Below, in pieces: positions 25,656-33,917 of a DNA stretch of 64,000 bases. The notes under the pieces are model-generated. The model did not search any database. It saw only the letters and a list, made by a program, of their open reading frames with translations, and was not told where the DNA came from. Every line of letters begins with the position of its first letter. Positions within the stretch are counted from its first letter, which is position 1. Source of the stretch: Haloarcula sp. DT43 (lineage in GTDB: Archaea > Halobacteriota > Halobacteria > Halobacteriales > Haloarculaceae); the NCBI RefSeq assembly GCF_037078405.1, contig NZ_JAYMGZ010000004.1, positions 372,001 through 436,000 on the forward strand. The letters run 5' to 3'. A program made the position numbers and the translations under genes.

Positions 25656-26189
25656 ATGACGACCATCCGCCGAGCCTTCGACGCGGACGCCGACGGCATC
25701 CGCCGGGTCGCTCGGGCGGCGTGGCACGACGCCTACGACTCGCTGGACGCCGCAGTCATCGACGAGACGATAGCCGACTGGTACGCCGACCCGCTGGGCA
25801 GCGCGCTCCACGGGTGGGCCGGCGGCGTCCCGGCGAACGACCTCGACGACATCGAGGCGACGCTGCTGGTCGCCGAGCAGGACGGCGACGTCGTCGGGTT
25901 CACACAGGGCATCACCATGCACACCATGGGGACGATGCTGCGGCTGTACGTCCACCCGGACCACCACGGCGAGGGCGTCGGGACGGCGCTGTACGACAGG
26001 CTCGAATCGACGTTCCGGGACCACGGCGTCGAGCGGTTCCGGGCGCTCGACCTGGCCTCGAACGACCGGAGCCGGGCGTTCTTCGAGAACCTCGGCTTCG
26101 AGCGGGTCGAGACGCGCACGCTCACTATCGGCGGCGAGCCCCACGACGAGGCGGTGTATTCCCGCGAGCTACCGCCCGCCGACGAGTAG
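25656..26189 (+). CDS. GNAT-family N-acetyltransferase
   Basis: 177 residues from the ATG giving MTTIRRAFDADADGIRRVAR; the longer open frame upstream overlaps other genes and is a shadow. Motif A for acetyl-CoA binding is LYVHPDHHGEGVGTALYDRLE, preceded by VAEQDGDVVGFTQG, and motif B is ASNDRSRAFFENLGFERVE. The acceptor is unknown. It diverges from the mamA-type gene and converges with the antiporter gene. Confidence 0.88.
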   Translation: MTTIRRAFDADADGIRRVARAAWHDAYDSLDAAVIDETIADWYADPLGSALHGWAGGVPANDLDDIEATLLVAEQDGDVVGFTQGITMHTMGTMLRLYVHPDHHGEGVGTALYDRLESTFRDHGVERFRALDLASNDRSRAFFENLGFERVETRTLTIGGEPHDEAVYSRELPPADE

Positions 26190-26242
26190 CCCGCGGACTG
26201 GGGTCGCGGGCCTGGACGTCGGACAGAACGACGCAGCGCCGC

Positions 26243-27268
26243 TCAGATGCCGCGGACTGTCTCGATGAGTCCGACGGACTCCAGAACCATCCAGCAGACG
26301 AACACCACGTACAGGCCCAGCAGCGTGTACGCCTCGCGGTCGGTGAGTTCGAGGTCGGTCCGCGTGAACACGATGAACACGAGCGTCGCAAAGCCCAGAA
26401 ACCCCATCGTCGGAATCGCCACGAGGAAGTCGATTGTCGCCCGGCCGGCCAGGAGGACGCCGACCGGAATCGCTACCAGGAGGTTGAACGTGTTGCTCCC
26501 CAAGACGTTGGTCAGGCTCGTGACGCTGTCGTCGTTTTTCGCCGCCCGGACGCTGACGAAGGCGTCGGGGAGGCTCGTGCCGGCGGCGATGACGGTCAGT
26601 CCCCAGAGGAACGTCGGCGTATCGAAGATAGCCCCGAGCGAGAGCGCCCCCTGGACCATCCCCTCGACGCCGACGGTGATGACGACGAGTCCGACCCCGA
26701 GCATGCCCCACTCCCGACCCGGACGGACGGTGTGGGTCTCGTCCGCGACGTGGTCGCTCGCGTCCTGCTGGTGCAGGAAGACGTAGATGCCGTAGGTCAC
26801 GAGCGGGACAACGGCGAGCGCGGGGGTCAGGACGGCCGCCCGGTTCGTCCCGCCCGGAACGTACGTCGCCCCGAGCGCGAACACGATGAAGAGGATGAGG
26901 ACGCTGATGACGTAGAACTGGGCGTCCTTGTGGACGATGTCGCGCGTCGCCCGTAGCTCCTCGCTCGACAGCGCCGCGAGGGCCGGAATCACGAGCAGAT
27001 TGAATATCGCGCTCCCGACGATGGCACCGACGCCCAGCGAGAACTCGTCGTGGACGACGGTGCTGATGACGACCGAACTTATCTCCGGGAAGCTCGACCC
27101 GACGGCGACGACGATTGCCCCGTGGACCGCTACCGGCAGGCCGTAGTACCGGCTCAGCCGTTCGGCGGCCCGCTCGAAGTACGCGGTCCCCTTCCAGATG
27201 ACAGCGGTGGCGACGACAATGAGGACGACCGAGCCGAGCAAGCCAACCATTGGGGAGGTATTAGCCAC
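26243..27268 (-). CDS. Sodium/calcium antiporter (CaCA superfamily)
   Basis: 341 residues with ten or eleven membrane segments arranged as two inverted repeats. The alpha-repeat motifs are VAVGSSFPEISSVVISTV with GAIVGSAIFNLLVIP, and AAGTSLPDAFVSVRA with TNVLGSNTFNLLVAIP, carrying the ion-binding acidic residues. It should exchange Ca2+ (or other cations) for Na+ across the membrane, useful in a saline habitat. A second ATG six codons inside is an alternative start; no Shine-Dalgarno favours either. Confidence 0.92.
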   Translation of the reverse strand: MANTSPMVGLLGSVVLIVVATAVIWKGTAYFERAAERLSRYYGLPVAVHGAIVVAVGSSFPEISSVVISTVVHDEFSLGVGAIVGSAIFNLLVIPALAALSSEELRATRDIVHKDAQFYVISVLILFIVFALGATYVPGGTNRAAVLTPALAVVPLVTYGIYVFLHQQDASDHVADETHTVRPGREWGMLGVGLVVITVGVEGMVQGALSLGAIFDTPTFLWGLTVIAAGTSLPDAFVSVRAAKNDDSVTSLTNVLGSNTFNLLVAIPVGVLLAGRATIDFLVAIPTMGFLGFATLVFIVFTRTDLELTDREAYTLLGLYVVFVCWMVLESVGLIETVRGI

Positions 27269-27296
27269 AGGGGTTCAAGGGTGTGTTCAACTGGGG

Positions 27297-28232
27297 TCAC
27301 CGCTGGAGGCGGGCAACGAGTCCGTCGCCGGCCCCATCACACTCGACCAGCCCGTCGTCTTCGAGGTCCGACAGCAGCCCGCGGAGCCACGCCCGCCCGT
27401 GCTCCCCGTCGGGGACGTAGTCGACGCGCACACGCGGGCCGAGTTCGTCCAGCCGCAGTTCGTCGTACTCCTTCAGCGCCGAGACGACTCGGCCCCGCAT
27501 CTGCCGGCGGCTCCCCTCGAACTCCGGCTGTGTGGGCACGTCCGGCGCGGTGAAATCGCCGGTCTCGTACGCCCCGCACCACTCGCGCCAGGGACACTCC
27601 GCGCCGTCGCAGTCGGGCGTCTTCTCGCAGGCGACCCCGCCCAGTTCCATGATGGCGTTGTTCCAGACCCGGGACCGGCCCTCGGGCATGAGCGCGCTCG
27701 CGGCCGCCTCGAACGCCGAGTCGTCGTCGGGCACGCCGAAGGCGCGGTAGAGGACGCGCTTGACGTTCGTGTCGACGACGGCGTTCCCGTTGTTGAACGC
27801 GAAGGAGGCGACGGCGTTGGCGGTGTAGGGGCCGACCCCCATCAGGTCGCTGAGGCCGTCCGGGTCGCGGGGCCACTCGCCGCCGTAGTCCTCGACGATT
27901 TGCCCCGCGGCCTCGTGGAGATACTTCGCCCGGTTGTTGTACCCCAGCGAGTGGTCGGTCCAGAAGCCCACCACGGCAGAACGGTCGGCTTCGGCCAGGG
28001 CCGCCGCGGTCGGCCAGCGGTCCAGGAAGTCCTCCCAGGCGTCGACGACGCGGTCCAGTTGGGTCTGCTGGCTCATCACCTCGGAGACGAGAATCTCGTA
28101 GGGGTCGGTCGTCTCACGCCAGGGGTACGAGCGGTGGTCCGCCTCGTACCACTCCACGAGCGCGTCCTGGACAGCCGACGGGTCCGCGGGCACGCCTCCC
28201 GGACGGTCCGTCGCTGCCGGCTGGTCGGTCAT
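27297..28232 (-). CDS. mutY: A/G-specific adenine DNA glycosylase MutY
   Basis: 311 residues. The helix-hairpin-helix with GVGPYTANAVASFAFNNG and catalytic Asp in VVDTNVKRVLYR is clear, as is EVMSQQTQLDRVV, the MutY minor-groove motif. A 4Fe-4S cluster site follows as CEKTPDCDGAECPWREWC (Cys spacing 5-4-5). The C-terminal 60 residues look like a winged-helix domain (RGRVVSALKEYDELRLDEL) rather than the NUDT1-like domain of bacterial MutY. It removes adenine opposite 8-oxoguanine. The stop is 28 bases upstream of the antiporter start. Confidence 0.93.
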   Translation of the reverse strand: MTDQPAATDRPGGVPADPSAVQDALVEWYEADHRSYPWRETTDPYEILVSEVMSQQTQLDRVVDAWEDFLDRWPTAAALAEADRSAVVGFWTDHSLGYNNRAKYLHEAAGQIVEDYGGEWPRDPDGLSDLMGVGPYTANAVASFAFNNGNAVVDTNVKRVLYRAFGVPDDDSAFEAAASALMPEGRSRVWNNAIMELGGVACEKTPDCDGAECPWREWCGAYETGDFTAPDVPTQPEFEGSRRQMRGRVVSALKEYDELRLDELGPRVRVDYVPDGEHGRAWLRGLLSDLEDDGLVECDGAGDGLVARLQR

Positions 28233-28349
28233 ACCCCCGTTTGGCTCCGTCCCGATTTGTGCGTGGTGGTCGTCGCCGACCGGGTCGCACGGCCGCGAAC
28301 ACCGCCCGCAGACGAAAGGGGTTTCCTCGCGCTCGCCGTCCGAGTTCGT

Positions 28350-28676
28350 ATGAGCCTAGAGGAGCTACAGGACGACATCGAAGCGGCGTACGGCGACTTC
28401 GACGACGAGTTCGAGCTGTCCGTCGACCGCGAGACGCGCAACGAGCTCGCCATGCTGTCTGTCGCGCTCGACCCGGAGGACCCGGACGAACTCGTCAGGC
28501 GCGCGGTACACATGCTGTTCCAGTCGACCGTCGACCGCGGGACCCTGGACTTCCACCTCCGGTCGAGCTACGACTGCACGTACGACGAGTACCTCTCTGG
28601 GATGACCTTCGACCAGATGACCGGCAACGACTTCCCCCAGCCACAGGACAACGACGACCGCCGCTACCAGTTCTGA
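28350..28676 (+). CDS. Acidic protein of 108 residues, unknown function
   Basis: The ATG at 28350 gives MSLEELQDDIEAAYGDFDDE and an acidic, largely helical protein of 108 residues (DPDELVRRAVHMLFQSTVDR, then SSYDCTYDEYLSGMTFDQM). I recognise no domain, though it has the composition of a real haloarchaeal protein. It diverges from mutY, and its end overlaps the convergent MgtC/DUF4010 gene by 13 bases. Confidence 0.72.
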   Translation: MSLEELQDDIEAAYGDFDDEFELSVDRETRNELAMLSVALDPEDPDELVRRAVHMLFQSTVDRGTLDFHLRSSYDCTYDEYLSGMTFDQMTGNDFPQPQDNDDRRYQF

Positions 28677-29944
28677 AACAGCAGTCCGAGCGCGAGCACC
28701 GCCGCCACGCCCAGGACGACGGAACTCCAGAACGCGACGCGGGAGGCGAACGCACGGTTGGGTCCGGGCGCGGTCAGGGCGGCCTTGACGGCGATGCTGG
28801 CTGCCGTCGCCGCGAGGATAGCGAGCATCGCCGTCGTGGCGCTGATAGCCCCGGCGCGGTACAGCAACACGGCCGAGGTCGTCGCGCCGGCGCTCGAAAC
28901 CAGGCCGCTGAGCGCCGACGTGACGTACAGCCCCGCCGTGCCGAACTGCGTCTCCGCGAACCCGCCGGCGACCACGACCAGCAGGAACACCCCGCCGAAG
29001 GCCAGCGCGTTCCGCAGCGAGAACGGGCTTTCCAGCCCCATGTCGACCGTCTCGGACCAGTCGGCGGTGTAGGCGGCGACGGCGACGCTGCCGGCGATGA
29101 CGGCTCCGAGGGGGACGATTGCCTCGACCAGGACGCCCCGCTCGATGGTGAAGAACACGGTGATGAGGAGGTTCCGGAGCGCCATCGCCGCGTCGGCCAG
29201 CAGAATCGCGGCGACGGCGTAGGAGGTGGCGTCGGGCCGCCGTCGGACGTGGTCGAGCATCGTGCCGACGACCGCCGTCGACGACGCCAGACCGCCGAAG
29301 AAGCCGGTGACGGCGATGCCGCGGCCGCCGTAGGTCTGGACGATGGCGTAGTTGACGATGCCGATGCCGGCGACGAACACCACCATCAGCCAGATGACCC
29401 GCAGCTCGACGGCGATGTCCAGCAGGCCGCCGGGCACCTCGACCGGCTGCGCCGGGAGCAGGGGGTAGATGACGAAGGCGATGATGGCGAACTCCGTCGC
29501 CGAGCGCAGTTCCTCGCGGGAGAGCCCCCACGCCAGCGAGTGGAGTTCCCGCTTGAGCACCAGCAGGAGCGAGGAGAAGACGGCGACCGACACCCCTTCG
29601 AGAACGAACCCCCGTGCGACGAGCGCCCCGACGCCGTAGGCGACGAGCATCGACACGGACGTGGTCAGCGACAGCCCCTCGCTCTCCCCGTCGCCGAGCA
29701 GCCCCTGGGCCGCGAGCAGAATCCCCTGGACGATGACCAGGACGCCGCCGACGACCAGCAGCGCCTGGTTCTCGACCAGCGTGAACACCGCGGCGAGGAG
29801 GCTTATCAGCGCGAAGGTCCGGATGCCGGCCGACTTCTGTGACCACTCCCGCTCCAATCCAAGGAACATCCCGAGCGCGCCCGCGAGCAGGATTCGAAAC
29901 ACCGTGGTCTGAATCGGCTCGGGGGACAGTTGCAGAGGGTCCAC
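28664..29944 (-). CDS. MgtC/SapB family membrane protein with DUF4010
   Basis: 426 residues with about a dozen membrane segments. The N-terminal third is MgtC-like (AGALGMFLGLEREWSQKSAG, IRTFALISLLAAVFTLV, VAYGVGALVARGFVLEGV) and the rest matches the DUF4010 pattern (VVNYAIVQTYGGRG-like segment, GFFGGLASSTAVVGTM, later SGLVSSAGATTSAVLLYR). The fused form is widespread; MgtC proteins are linked to Mg2+ limitation, but transport has not been shown for the DUF4010 part. The 109-base gap downstream to the PadR gene has no gene. Confidence 0.88.
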   Translation of the reverse strand: MDPLQLSPEPIQTTVFRILLAGALGMFLGLEREWSQKSAGIRTFALISLLAAVFTLVENQALLVVGGVLVIVQGILLAAQGLLGDGESEGLSLTTSVSMLVAYGVGALVARGFVLEGVSVAVFSSLLLVLKRELHSLAWGLSREELRSATEFAIIAFVIYPLLPAQPVEVPGGLLDIAVELRVIWLMVVFVAGIGIVNYAIVQTYGGRGIAVTGFFGGLASSTAVVGTMLDHVRRRPDATSYAVAAILLADAAMALRNLLITVFFTIERGVLVEAIVPLGAVIAGSVAVAAYTADWSETVDMGLESPFSLRNALAFGGVFLLVVVAGGFAETQFGTAGLYVTSALSGLVSSAGATTSAVLLYRAGAISATTAMLAILAATAASIAVKAALTAPGPNRAFASRVAFWSSVVLGVAAVLALGLLFQNW

Positions 29945-30053
29945 GGCCGAGATACGGCGGGCGTCGGTTAAAGTGATAGGGCCGGACGGCGGGACGACCG
30001 GCTCGCGGACGCAGGGCTATCGACGAAGCGACGGCCTCGGCACAAGTGCGCCG

Positions 30054-30329
30054 TTACAGGTCGACGTACTGGTCTTCCCACTCACGCCGGGCGTCTATCT
30101 CGCGGCGGCCGCGCCGCGTGAGCGTATAGAAGTTGGTCCGACGGTCGCGCTGCCCCTTCTCGACCAGTCCTTTGTCAACGAGGGTATCGAGGTTCGGATA
30201 CAGGCGACCGTGATGTATCTCCTTCTCGTAGTACGCTTCGAGTTCCTCCTTGATAGCTAAGCCGTGGGGCTCCTCCCTGCCAGCGATCACGTACAGGAGG
30301 TCACGCTGGAATCCTGTCAAATCGTGCAT
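30054..30329 (-). CDS. PadR-family transcriptional regulator
   Basis: 91 residues, a minimal PadR winged helix without the usual C-terminal dimerisation extension. It has LTGFQRDLLYVIAG, HGLAIKEELEAYYEKEIHHGRLYPNLDTLVDKGLVEKG and RTNFYTLTRRGRREI, with the recognition helix HHGRLYPNLDTL. The divergent amphi-Trp gene (starts 30539) is 209 AT-rich bases away. PadR regulators often control their own and a neighbouring promoter, so joint control of this divergent pair is plausible but not shown. Confidence 0.9.
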   Translation of the reverse strand: MHDLTGFQRDLLYVIAGREEPHGLAIKEELEAYYEKEIHHGRLYPNLDTLVDKGLVEKGQRDRRTNFYTLTRRGRREIDARREWEDQYVDL

Positions 30330-30507
30330 CGATTCACCTATGTAATGATTTAGTATCTATACTGTTAAATATATCGGCCGGGAGAACTTGGATTGGTTTC
30401 GATAGTACGGAATGTCGAATTTTCTGTATTTGGCGGCTCAAACGAGGTTTTGTCCATATGGTAAATCCAGTCAGTATATCATCATTCTCTCGAAACTGAT
30501 GGCAACA

Positions 30508-30515
30508 GTATTATT
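30508..30515 (+). promoter_or_regulatory. TATA-like box for the amphi-Trp gene
   Basis: TATTATTT lies about 27 bases before the ATG at 30539, matching a leaderless transcript. The 30330-30538 intergenic segment is distinctly AT-rich; on the other strand tatttaac near 30362-30369 is similarly spaced from the PadR start. Confidence 0.45.
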
Positions 30516-30538
30516 TGTCAGCACAGCCTACAGGTGAT

Positions 30539-30811
30539 ATGGTAGAAACTGTTCTGTTCGAAAACGAACAAGTACTCGACCGAAGCGCCGTCGCGGCGTA
30601 TCTCAGAACGGTGGCCGACTCCCTGGAAGAGGGGTCCGAGATAACGCTCAGCGCGGGCAGCCAGGAGGCCACGTTCGCCCCGCCGTCCCAGGTAGAGTTC
30701 GAAGTGAAAGCCGAACGCGAGGGGCCGGAGGGCGGCGACGGCGAGCTCAGCATCGAACTCGAACTGGAGTGGCCCGAGAACGCGACGGACACCGAACTGT
30801 CTATCGAGTAA
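30539..30811 (+). CDS. amphi-Trp domain protein
   Basis: 90 residues from the ATG giving MVETVLFENEQVLDRSAVAA; an in-frame TTG 24 bases earlier is unlikely. The pattern of an N-terminal strand, the helix SAVAAYLRTVADSLEEGSEI, strands ITLSAGSQEATFAPP and FEVKAERE, and the terminal ELSIELELEWPE matches the amphi-Trp domain, a small domain common in haloarchaea with a repeated amphipathic strand ending in Trp. Its role is not established. It diverges from the PadR gene. Confidence 0.85.
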   Translation: MVETVLFENEQVLDRSAVAAYLRTVADSLEEGSEITLSAGSQEATFAPPSQVEFEVKAEREGPEGGDGELSIELELEWPENATDTELSIE

Positions 30812-30868
30812 GCCGTCGTCGAGTGTAAAGAACGCTCTTTTCGGGTCGAGTGCAGCGAAGTAAGTGGA

Positions 30869-30947
30869 AAGCGGTCGCGGAAACCGCGACCGCTTGCCGC
30901 CCTGAATTGGTCCCCGCTGACGCTTCGGCCCTCCAAGCGAAGCGTCA
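30869..30947. other. Two tandem perfect hairpins downstream of amphi-Trp gene
   Basis: AAGCGGTCGCGG-AAA-CCGCGACCGCTT (30869-30895) is a perfect 12-bp stem with a 3-base loop. TGACGCTTCG at 30918-30927 pairs perfectly with CGAAGCGTCA at 30938-30947 over a 10-base loop. Both lie in a 229-base segment (30812-31040) without a gene. They may be terminators, a small structured RNA, or a repeat element; no T-run follows the first stem. Confidence 0.5.
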
Positions 30948-30970
30948 TCTTGTCGAATGGGGCAGAATAA

Positions 30971-30980
30971 CTTAAAAGTA
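30971..30980. promoter_or_regulatory. TATA-like sequence without an assigned gene
   Basis: ACTTAAAAGT-like sequence (cttaaaagta) in the gap 30948-31040. If used on the + strand, a transcript would begin near 31000 and read gttagtt...aactaac, a 7-bp inverted repeat (31000-31006 with 31034-31040), then antisense to the small minus-strand gene. This may be a short RNA promoter; weak evidence. Confidence 0.25.
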
Positions 30981-31040
30981 CCGGCCCCGTCCAGCAGGTG
31001 TTAGTTTTCGAATCTGAAACGGACGTAAGTTGTAACTAAC

Positions 31041-31187
31041 TCAGATGTGGTCCTCCTCCAGTACCCACCCGAGCGCCCGCTTGTAGTGTGTAAACATCAT
31101 TCGGACCCGCTCGTGGTTCATCTCCTCGTCCTGTAGCTGTTCGGCGAGGAACTCGTACTGCTCGCGTATCTCGGCTTCCGAGCGCAT
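31041..31187 (-). CDS. Small protein of 48 residues, unknown function
   Basis: The ATG at 31187 gives MRSEAEIREQYEFLAEQLQD, an entirely helical, charged 48-residue protein ending GWVLEEDHI; the longer upstream extension is Arg/Gly-rich and looks like non-coding 5' DNA. The heptad-like helix suggests a small coiled-coil or helix-bundle protein. It diverges from the zinc-ribbon gene at 31247. No known domain recognised. Confidence 0.6.
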   Translation of the reverse strand: MRSEAEIREQYEFLAEQLQDEEMNHERVRMMFTHYKRALGWVLEEDHI

Positions 31188-31246
31188 GCGTCGCCCTACG
31201 CCTCCCTCGCGGAACAATCTTGAGGGCCGCCCTCCCAGCATGAGGT

Positions 31247-31966
31247 ATGAAAGTCCGCGGGGAACGCGAGTGCCAGGACTGTGGCACGCGGTGGCGGTAC
31301 TACGAGACGGGGAGCATCGCCTGTCCGGAGTGTGGCAGCATCCACAGCGTCGGCATCGACGACCACACCGAGCACACCGACACGCCGGCCACGCTCGATT
31401 TGACGCCGGTCCGGGACCGAATCGACGCCGAGTCGACCCGCGAACTCGCGGAGGCGGCCGCCGAGCGGTGCCGGGAGTACACGCGCAAGCGCGGGTTCAT
31501 CGATGCCGGCGAGTTGCGCCCGCTCGACCCGACGTTCGTCGCCGCGGTCGAACTCCAGCACGTCGGCACGCACCTCGCCCGCGAGATGCGACACAGCGAC
31601 CCGGCACAGCGGTACTTCTACGACCTGCTCGGCGGGGCCGACGACGGCGACCGCCCGGCCGTCGAGACGGTTCCGTCGACGCTGCGGGTCCCGTACGGGC
31701 TGGCAATGGCCACCGCCGTCGACAGCTATCAGCGGGACGTGCGGACGTATCTGGACGAGAATCCGGACCCGACTGCCCGCCGGCTCTCCGGACGCATCCG
31801 CGACCACCGGAAGCGAATCGAGGCGCTGGACGGCGACGTCGACCCCGCGGACGCCAACCGGCTGGTCCACGCGGCGCGGGACCTGGGGTCGTACGTCACC
31901 GGCGACGAGAGCGCCTTCGTCAGGGCCGAAAACTGGCTCGCCGGCATCGAGGACGACGCCGTCTAG
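31247..31966 (+). CDS. TFIIB-type zinc-ribbon protein of unknown function
   Basis: 239 residues. An N-terminal zinc ribbon uses C9, C12, C26 and C29 (CQDCGTRWRYYETGSIACPEC). The remaining 200 residues are acidic and helical (RELAEAAAERCREYTRKRGF, VELQHVGTHLAREMRH) and end with a putative four-helix region (VHAARDLGSYVTGDES). A one-ribbon plus helical layout of this kind is haloarchaeal; the function is unknown, with nucleic-acid or protein contact by the ribbon being only a guess. It overlaps the convergent Nudix gene by 4 bases. Confidence 0.78.
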   Translation: MKVRGERECQDCGTRWRYYETGSIACPECGSIHSVGIDDHTEHTDTPATLDLTPVRDRIDAESTRELAEAAAERCREYTRKRGFIDAGELRPLDPTFVAAVELQHVGTHLAREMRHSDPAQRYFYDLLGGADDGDRPAVETVPSTLRVPYGLAMATAVDSYQRDVRTYLDENPDPTARRLSGRIRDHRKRIEALDGDVDPADANRLVHAARDLGSYVTGDESAFVRAENWLAGIEDDAV

Positions 31967-32448
31967 CCCCTGAGTCGCCGAAGCAGTGTCTCGTCCAGGC
32001 AGTCCGACGGCACTGCCCCCTTCCACGCCGCGGTCTCGATACCCTCGCCGTCGAGCCCCGGGTCCGACGCGAGCGCCGTCGACTCCGGCGTGCCGCGGTA
32101 GGTCCCGAAAAAGAACGTCGCCTCGCGCCCGCCGTCGGTCACCGTGACCTCGGTGACGGCGGCCAGTCCGTCGACGGCGATGTCCACCCCGGTCTCCTCG
32201 CGCACCTCGCGGCGCACGGCCTCTCGGCGGGTCTCGCCGGCCTCGACGCCGCCGCCCGGAAGCTTCCACGTGTCGTCCTCGTAGACGAACAGCACGCGGT
32301 CCTCGGAGTCGGTGACGAGCGCACCCACCGCCCAGCGGAGGCCGCGCTCGGCGCGGGCCCGGACCCCATCGACGCCCGCCGCGTCGGTCTCGCGGGTCAC
32401 CCGCCGGGTGAGCACGTCACGGTCCCGGAAAGCCGCGAGCGCCGGCAT
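31963..32448 (-). CDS. Nudix hydrolase
   Basis: 161 residues with a canonical Nudix box GGVEAGETRREAVRREVREE (GX5EX7REUXEEXGU) at about 68-90. The N-terminal 35 residues (LAAFRDRDVLTRRVTRETDA) form an extra helix. Substrate specificity cannot be read from this region. Its ATG directly abuts the TGA of folD, so the two are translationally coupled or at least co-transcribed. Confidence 0.9.
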   Translation of the reverse strand: MPALAAFRDRDVLTRRVTRETDAAGVDGVRARAERGLRWAVGALVTDSEDRVLFVYEDDTWKLPGGGVEAGETRREAVRREVREETGVDIAVDGLAAVTEVTVTDGGREATFFFGTYRGTPESTALASDPGLDGEGIETAAWKGAVPSDCLDETLLRRLRG

Positions 32449-33342
32449 TCAGGCGAGGTCGACCTTGATGTCGTGTTGCAGGCCCGCCGCTTTGACCGTG
32501 TTGTACAGCAACATCGCGCGGGTCATCGGGCCGACGCCGCCGGGGACCGGCGTGACGGCTCCGGCTTTCTCCTTCGCGCTCTCGTACTCCACGTCGCCGA
32601 CCAGTTCGTAGCCCTTCTCGGTGTCGGCCTCGACGCGGTTGATGCCCACGTCGATGACCGTCGCGCCCTCCTGTATCATCTCGCCGTCTATCATCTCCGG
32701 GACGCCGGCCGCGGCGACGAGGATGTCGGCGTTTCGCGTCCGCTCGGCGAGGTCGTCGGTCCGGGAGTGACACACCGTCGTCGTCGCGTTGCCGCCCGGA
32801 GCCTTCTGGATGAGCAGGTTCGCCATCGGCTTGCCGACGATGTCCGAGCGGCCGACGACGACGGCGTCCTTGCCCTCGGTATCGACGCCGGCGCTCTCGA
32901 TGAGCTTCTGGATGCCGTGGGGCGTGCAGGGCTTGTAGCGGGCGTCGCCGGCCACGAGCCGGCCGACGTTCTCCGGGTGGAAGCCGTCCACGTCCTTCAG
33001 CGGGTCGATAGCGCGCAGGACCTCGCGGTCCTCGACGTGGTCGGGGACCGGCATCTGGACGAGAATGCCGTTCACGTTCTCGTCGGCGTTGAGATCCTCG
33101 ATTGTGTCGTACAGTTCGGCGGCGTCCGCGTCGGGGTCGATGTCGATGTCGATGGCTTCGATGCCGACCTCCTCGCAATCGTCCTGTTTCATCGAGACGT
33201 ACGTCTCGCTGGCCGGGTCCTCGGACATCAGGACCGTCGCCAGCGAGGGCCGGGCACCGGCGTCGGCGAGACGGTCGATGGACGCGACCAAGTCGTCACG
33301 GATAGACTGTGCGACGGCGTTGCCGTCGATAATCTCGGTCAT
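32449..33342 (-). CDS. folD: Methylene-THF dehydrogenase/cyclohydrolase FolD
   Basis: 297 residues from the ATG giving MTEIIDGNAVAQSIRDDL; the long upstream extension has no similarity. Family signatures are present: catalytic Y/K in ETYVSMKQ, GILVQMPVPDHV, DGFHPENVGRLV, PCTPHGIQKLI, and NADP-binding VVVGRSDIVGKPMANLL. It oxidises methylene-THF and hydrolyses methenyl-THF. glyA, which makes methylene-THF, lies on the same strand 575 bases upstream, separated by a small gene on the other strand. Confidence 0.96.
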   Translation of the reverse strand: MTEIIDGNAVAQSIRDDLVASIDRLADAGARPSLATVLMSEDPASETYVSMKQDDCEEVGIEAIDIDIDPDADAAELYDTIEDLNADENVNGILVQMPVPDHVEDREVLRAIDPLKDVDGFHPENVGRLVAGDARYKPCTPHGIQKLIESAGVDTEGKDAVVVGRSDIVGKPMANLLIQKAPGGNATTTVCHSRTDDLAERTRNADILVAAAGVPEMIDGEMIQEGATVIDVGINRVEADTEKGYELVGDVEYESAKEKAGAVTPVPGGVGPMTRAMLLYNTVKAAGLQHDIKVDLA

Positions 33343-33553
33343 TACGTACACCCGCGGCGCGGGATGGTATGAACGTCCCGGAATTCGACCGGTGCGCCGG
33401 CCGTACTGTTCAGGGACGGCCCGAGCCATCGACGACCCGACGCTGTGGTCCCTGCGTGACGGGGTCTCTACCCCGGGCCAACGGCCGACCACCAGTCCAC
33501 CGTCGTCGGTAATCAGGGTATACGTTCATGCTGTCAGCTATCCATTGTGTCTC

Positions 33554-33901
33554 ATGGTTGCACGACGGCTCCTGGGACTGCTCATCAGCGGAACGACCAG
33601 AGATGTGAACCGAAAAACCGACCGAATCCGGCGTAACGCCGCAGAAATCGTCACCCGACCGTTTCGGACGCTCTACTCGATAGTGTTCATGACGCTGCTT
33701 TTCGGCGTCGTCTACACCATCGTCGTCGACAGCGGAGCGGCCGCCGCCGTCGACGCGGCGGAGGGAGACGCGGTGGCGATAGCACTGGCGCTCCTGCCGC
33801 CGCTCCCGGTTCTTGCGCTCATCGCCGCCGCGATGGCGGTGCTTGTCCCGTTCTCGATGCTGTTCACCGGCGTCAACGACGAACGGCGGTACCACCGGTA
33901 A
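33554..33901 (+). CDS. Small membrane protein, two TM segments (115 aa)
   Basis: The ATG at 33554 opens a 115-residue protein: a basic N-terminal half (SGTTRDVNRKTDRIRRNA), then hydrophobic segments TLYSIVFMTLLFGVVYTIVV and IALALLPPLPVLALIAAAMA separated by an acidic loop. It ends with a short tail (NDERRYHR). ggtatacg about 30 bases upstream may be its TATA box. It lies opposite the strand of glyA and folD, between them. No family recognised. Confidence 0.6.
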   Translation: MVARRLLGLLISGTTRDVNRKTDRIRRNAAEIVTRPFRTLYSIVFMTLLFGVVYTIVVDSGAAAAVDAAEGDAVAIALALLPPLPVLALIAAAMAVLVPFSMLFTGVNDERRYHR

Positions 33902-33917
33902 AAGGGGTCGGTGCCGC

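Noticed and set aside
31186..33372. A 728-codon + strand frame across Nudix and FolD.
   Set aside because: Antisense to clear genes, Arg-rich and without motifs.
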